From positions 434,001 to 498,000 of the forward strand of contig NZ_CP009526.1 in the NCBI RefSeq assembly GCF_000969985.1: 64,000 bases of DNA, given 5' to 3'. The notes beneath the pieces are model-generated. The model was not told the origin of the DNA, did not search any database, and saw only the letters and a list, made by a program, of their open reading frames with translations. The translations under genes were made by a program, and so were the position numbers. Within the stretch, counting starts at the first letter, position 1, and every line of letters begins with the position of its first letter. This DNA is from Methanosarcina barkeri str. Wiesmoor (GTDB lineage: Archaea > Halobacteriota > Methanosarcinia > Methanosarcinales > Methanosarcinaceae). Positions 63,228-64,000 of this stretch are shown piece after piece.

Positions 63228-63627
63228 AGATAGATTCATTTTAGTGATTTTTTGAGTTTCCGATTTTACAGAACTTTTGGTGTAGAACTTTTGGCGCATT
63301 ACTCTATCTATGTCTCTTACAATTTTGATCTACAATTTTGATCTACAATTTTGATCCTACAATTTTGATATAAGATTTTCCAAACCAAAAGTTGCGCGTA
63401 CTCTGGTAAAACTGCAGCTTATGTTAATACTCCTTACTGCAGAAAAGGCTCCCAATACAGAAAAGGCCTGAAAACAGAAAGGGCAGGTAAAAGTATAAAG
63501 TTCTACAGAAAAATGGTAAGCACGTCAGAAAGAAAGAGAGTGAAAATAGTTTGCGCAGGTTAATTTGAAGTAAGTAGATACTTCAAAAACAGTTTTTAAG
63601 GCTAGTTAGAATAGATAAATGATTAAG
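63228..63627. other. Intergenic region with a 13-bp tandem repeat
   Basis: ACAATTTTGATCT repeats at 63319, 63332 and 63345, with a fourth copy at 63359 after a 1-bp insertion. Short purine-rich repeats (ACAGAAAAGGC-type) follow around 63440-63480. No gene is visible. Confidence 0.65.
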
Positions 63628-63702
63628 CGGGCTCGAAGGGATTTGAACCCCCGACGTCTGGGTTAGAAGCCCAGCGCTATATCCTGGCTAAGCCACGAGC
63701 CC
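63628..63702 (-). tRNA. tRNA-Arg (anticodon TCT)
   Basis: A 75-base cloverleaf on the minus strand. The acceptor stem GGGCTCG/CGAGCCC, the D arm starting GGCTTAGCC, the anticodon stem CTGGG/CCCAG with loop CTTCTAA (anticodon TCT, reading AGA) and the T arm GGTTCAAAT are visible. It shares most of its sequence with the tRNA-Arg at 52518. CCA is not encoded. Confidence 0.95.
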
Positions 63703-64000
63703 TGTTTGCTTTTCTTAGTACGGAATACGAAATAAGCGTTCTAACATAAAAGCTTTTTGTATGGATACATTAATTGGGACTGTAATTATCTTAAAATATT
63801 TATATAGAAGCGGAATTGTAATATATATTTAGTATATACTGACTTATTCGGCATTTTACTTAGGAATTTGCCAGTATGGAAACTTCCCTGAGGCTTTGAA
63901 TTTTTAAAACCCCGCGCAGAGCTTACATACTGTCAATGAGTGAAAAAGTAAATGGTTTATAGGGTTTGCATATTACAATCATATTTATTGACATTATCAA
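63703..64000. other. AT-rich end of window
   Basis: No gene is recognised. TATA-like runs (AAATATTTATATAG near 63797) could be promoters for the tRNA or for a gene beyond the window. Confidence 0.35.

Overview
The window comes from a methanogenic archaeon, almost certainly a Methanosarcina. Support comes from archaeal information-processing genes (TBP, Spt5, aMBF1, PAN, ribosomal L1/L10/L12), an anaerobic corrin pathway, GGTGAT/GGAGG ribosome-binding sites, long AT-rich intergenic regions and many short tandem repeats. No rRNA, CRISPR array, prophage or integrase was seen. The species cannot be fixed from the sequence alone.

Layout. 0-3 kb: the end of an Mrp/NBP35 ATPase gene, then a secreted thioredoxin-like lipoprotein and CcdA (thiol redox export), and a solo IS200-type element. 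3.8-8.4 kb: a minus-strand cobalamin operon cbiT-L-F-G(N)-G(C)-H-C, in which CbiG is split in two and its N-terminal half lacks a standard start codon. 9-12.7 kb: a Re-citrate/homocitrate-synthase-family gene converging on an isocitrate-dehydrogenase-family gene (probable 2-oxoglutarate synthesis), then a TatD-like hydrolase. 13-21 kb: a housekeeping block of aMBF1, PAN, DUF99, FtsZ, SecE, Spt5, L11 and L1-L10-L12, with a structured L1 leader.

21.6-31.6 kb is accessory DNA. It holds a proprotein-convertase P-domain remnant, three tandem copies of a membrane protein gene, a radical SAM protein, and a KAP P-loop NTPase fused to an FGE/C-type-lectin-like domain. The KAP reading frame is broken exactly at a canonical -1 slippery heptamer. 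A YHS protein, a HEAT-repeat membrane protein and two MITE-like elements follow, then a SAM hydrolase. 31.7-40 kb: a DUF1616-like lipoprotein, an ABC-2 exporter, a QueG-like Fe-S protein, MGMT, ThiC and an AglJ-like glycosyltransferase.

40-47.7 kb: on the minus strand a coiled-coil protein of unknown function, SMC, ScpA, ScpB and then TBP, whose promoter carries duplicated TATA boxes. 48.8-51.6 kb: DtxR-FeoB iron uptake with a DtxR-box-like operator. 53-56.3 kb: an ECF biotin transporter (BioY, two ATPases, EcfT) interrupted by a 16-bp minisatellite. 56.4-58.1 kb: a secreted C39-type cysteine peptidase bracketed by two inverted MITEs; the whole unit sits inside an 18-bp tandem array, so it looks like a composite mobile unit. 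58.2-63.2 kb: an ArsR regulator with a perfect palindromic operator, an SO_0444-type metal permease, a PspC-domain protein, and a polyferredoxin / 36-aa membrane peptide / SafE-like membrane protein operon. Two tRNA-Arg genes (CCT and TCT) lie on the minus strand.

The best candidates for something undescribed are the KAP-FGE gene with its possible programmed frameshift, the MITE-bounded C39 peptidase unit, and the SMC-operon coiled-coil protein.
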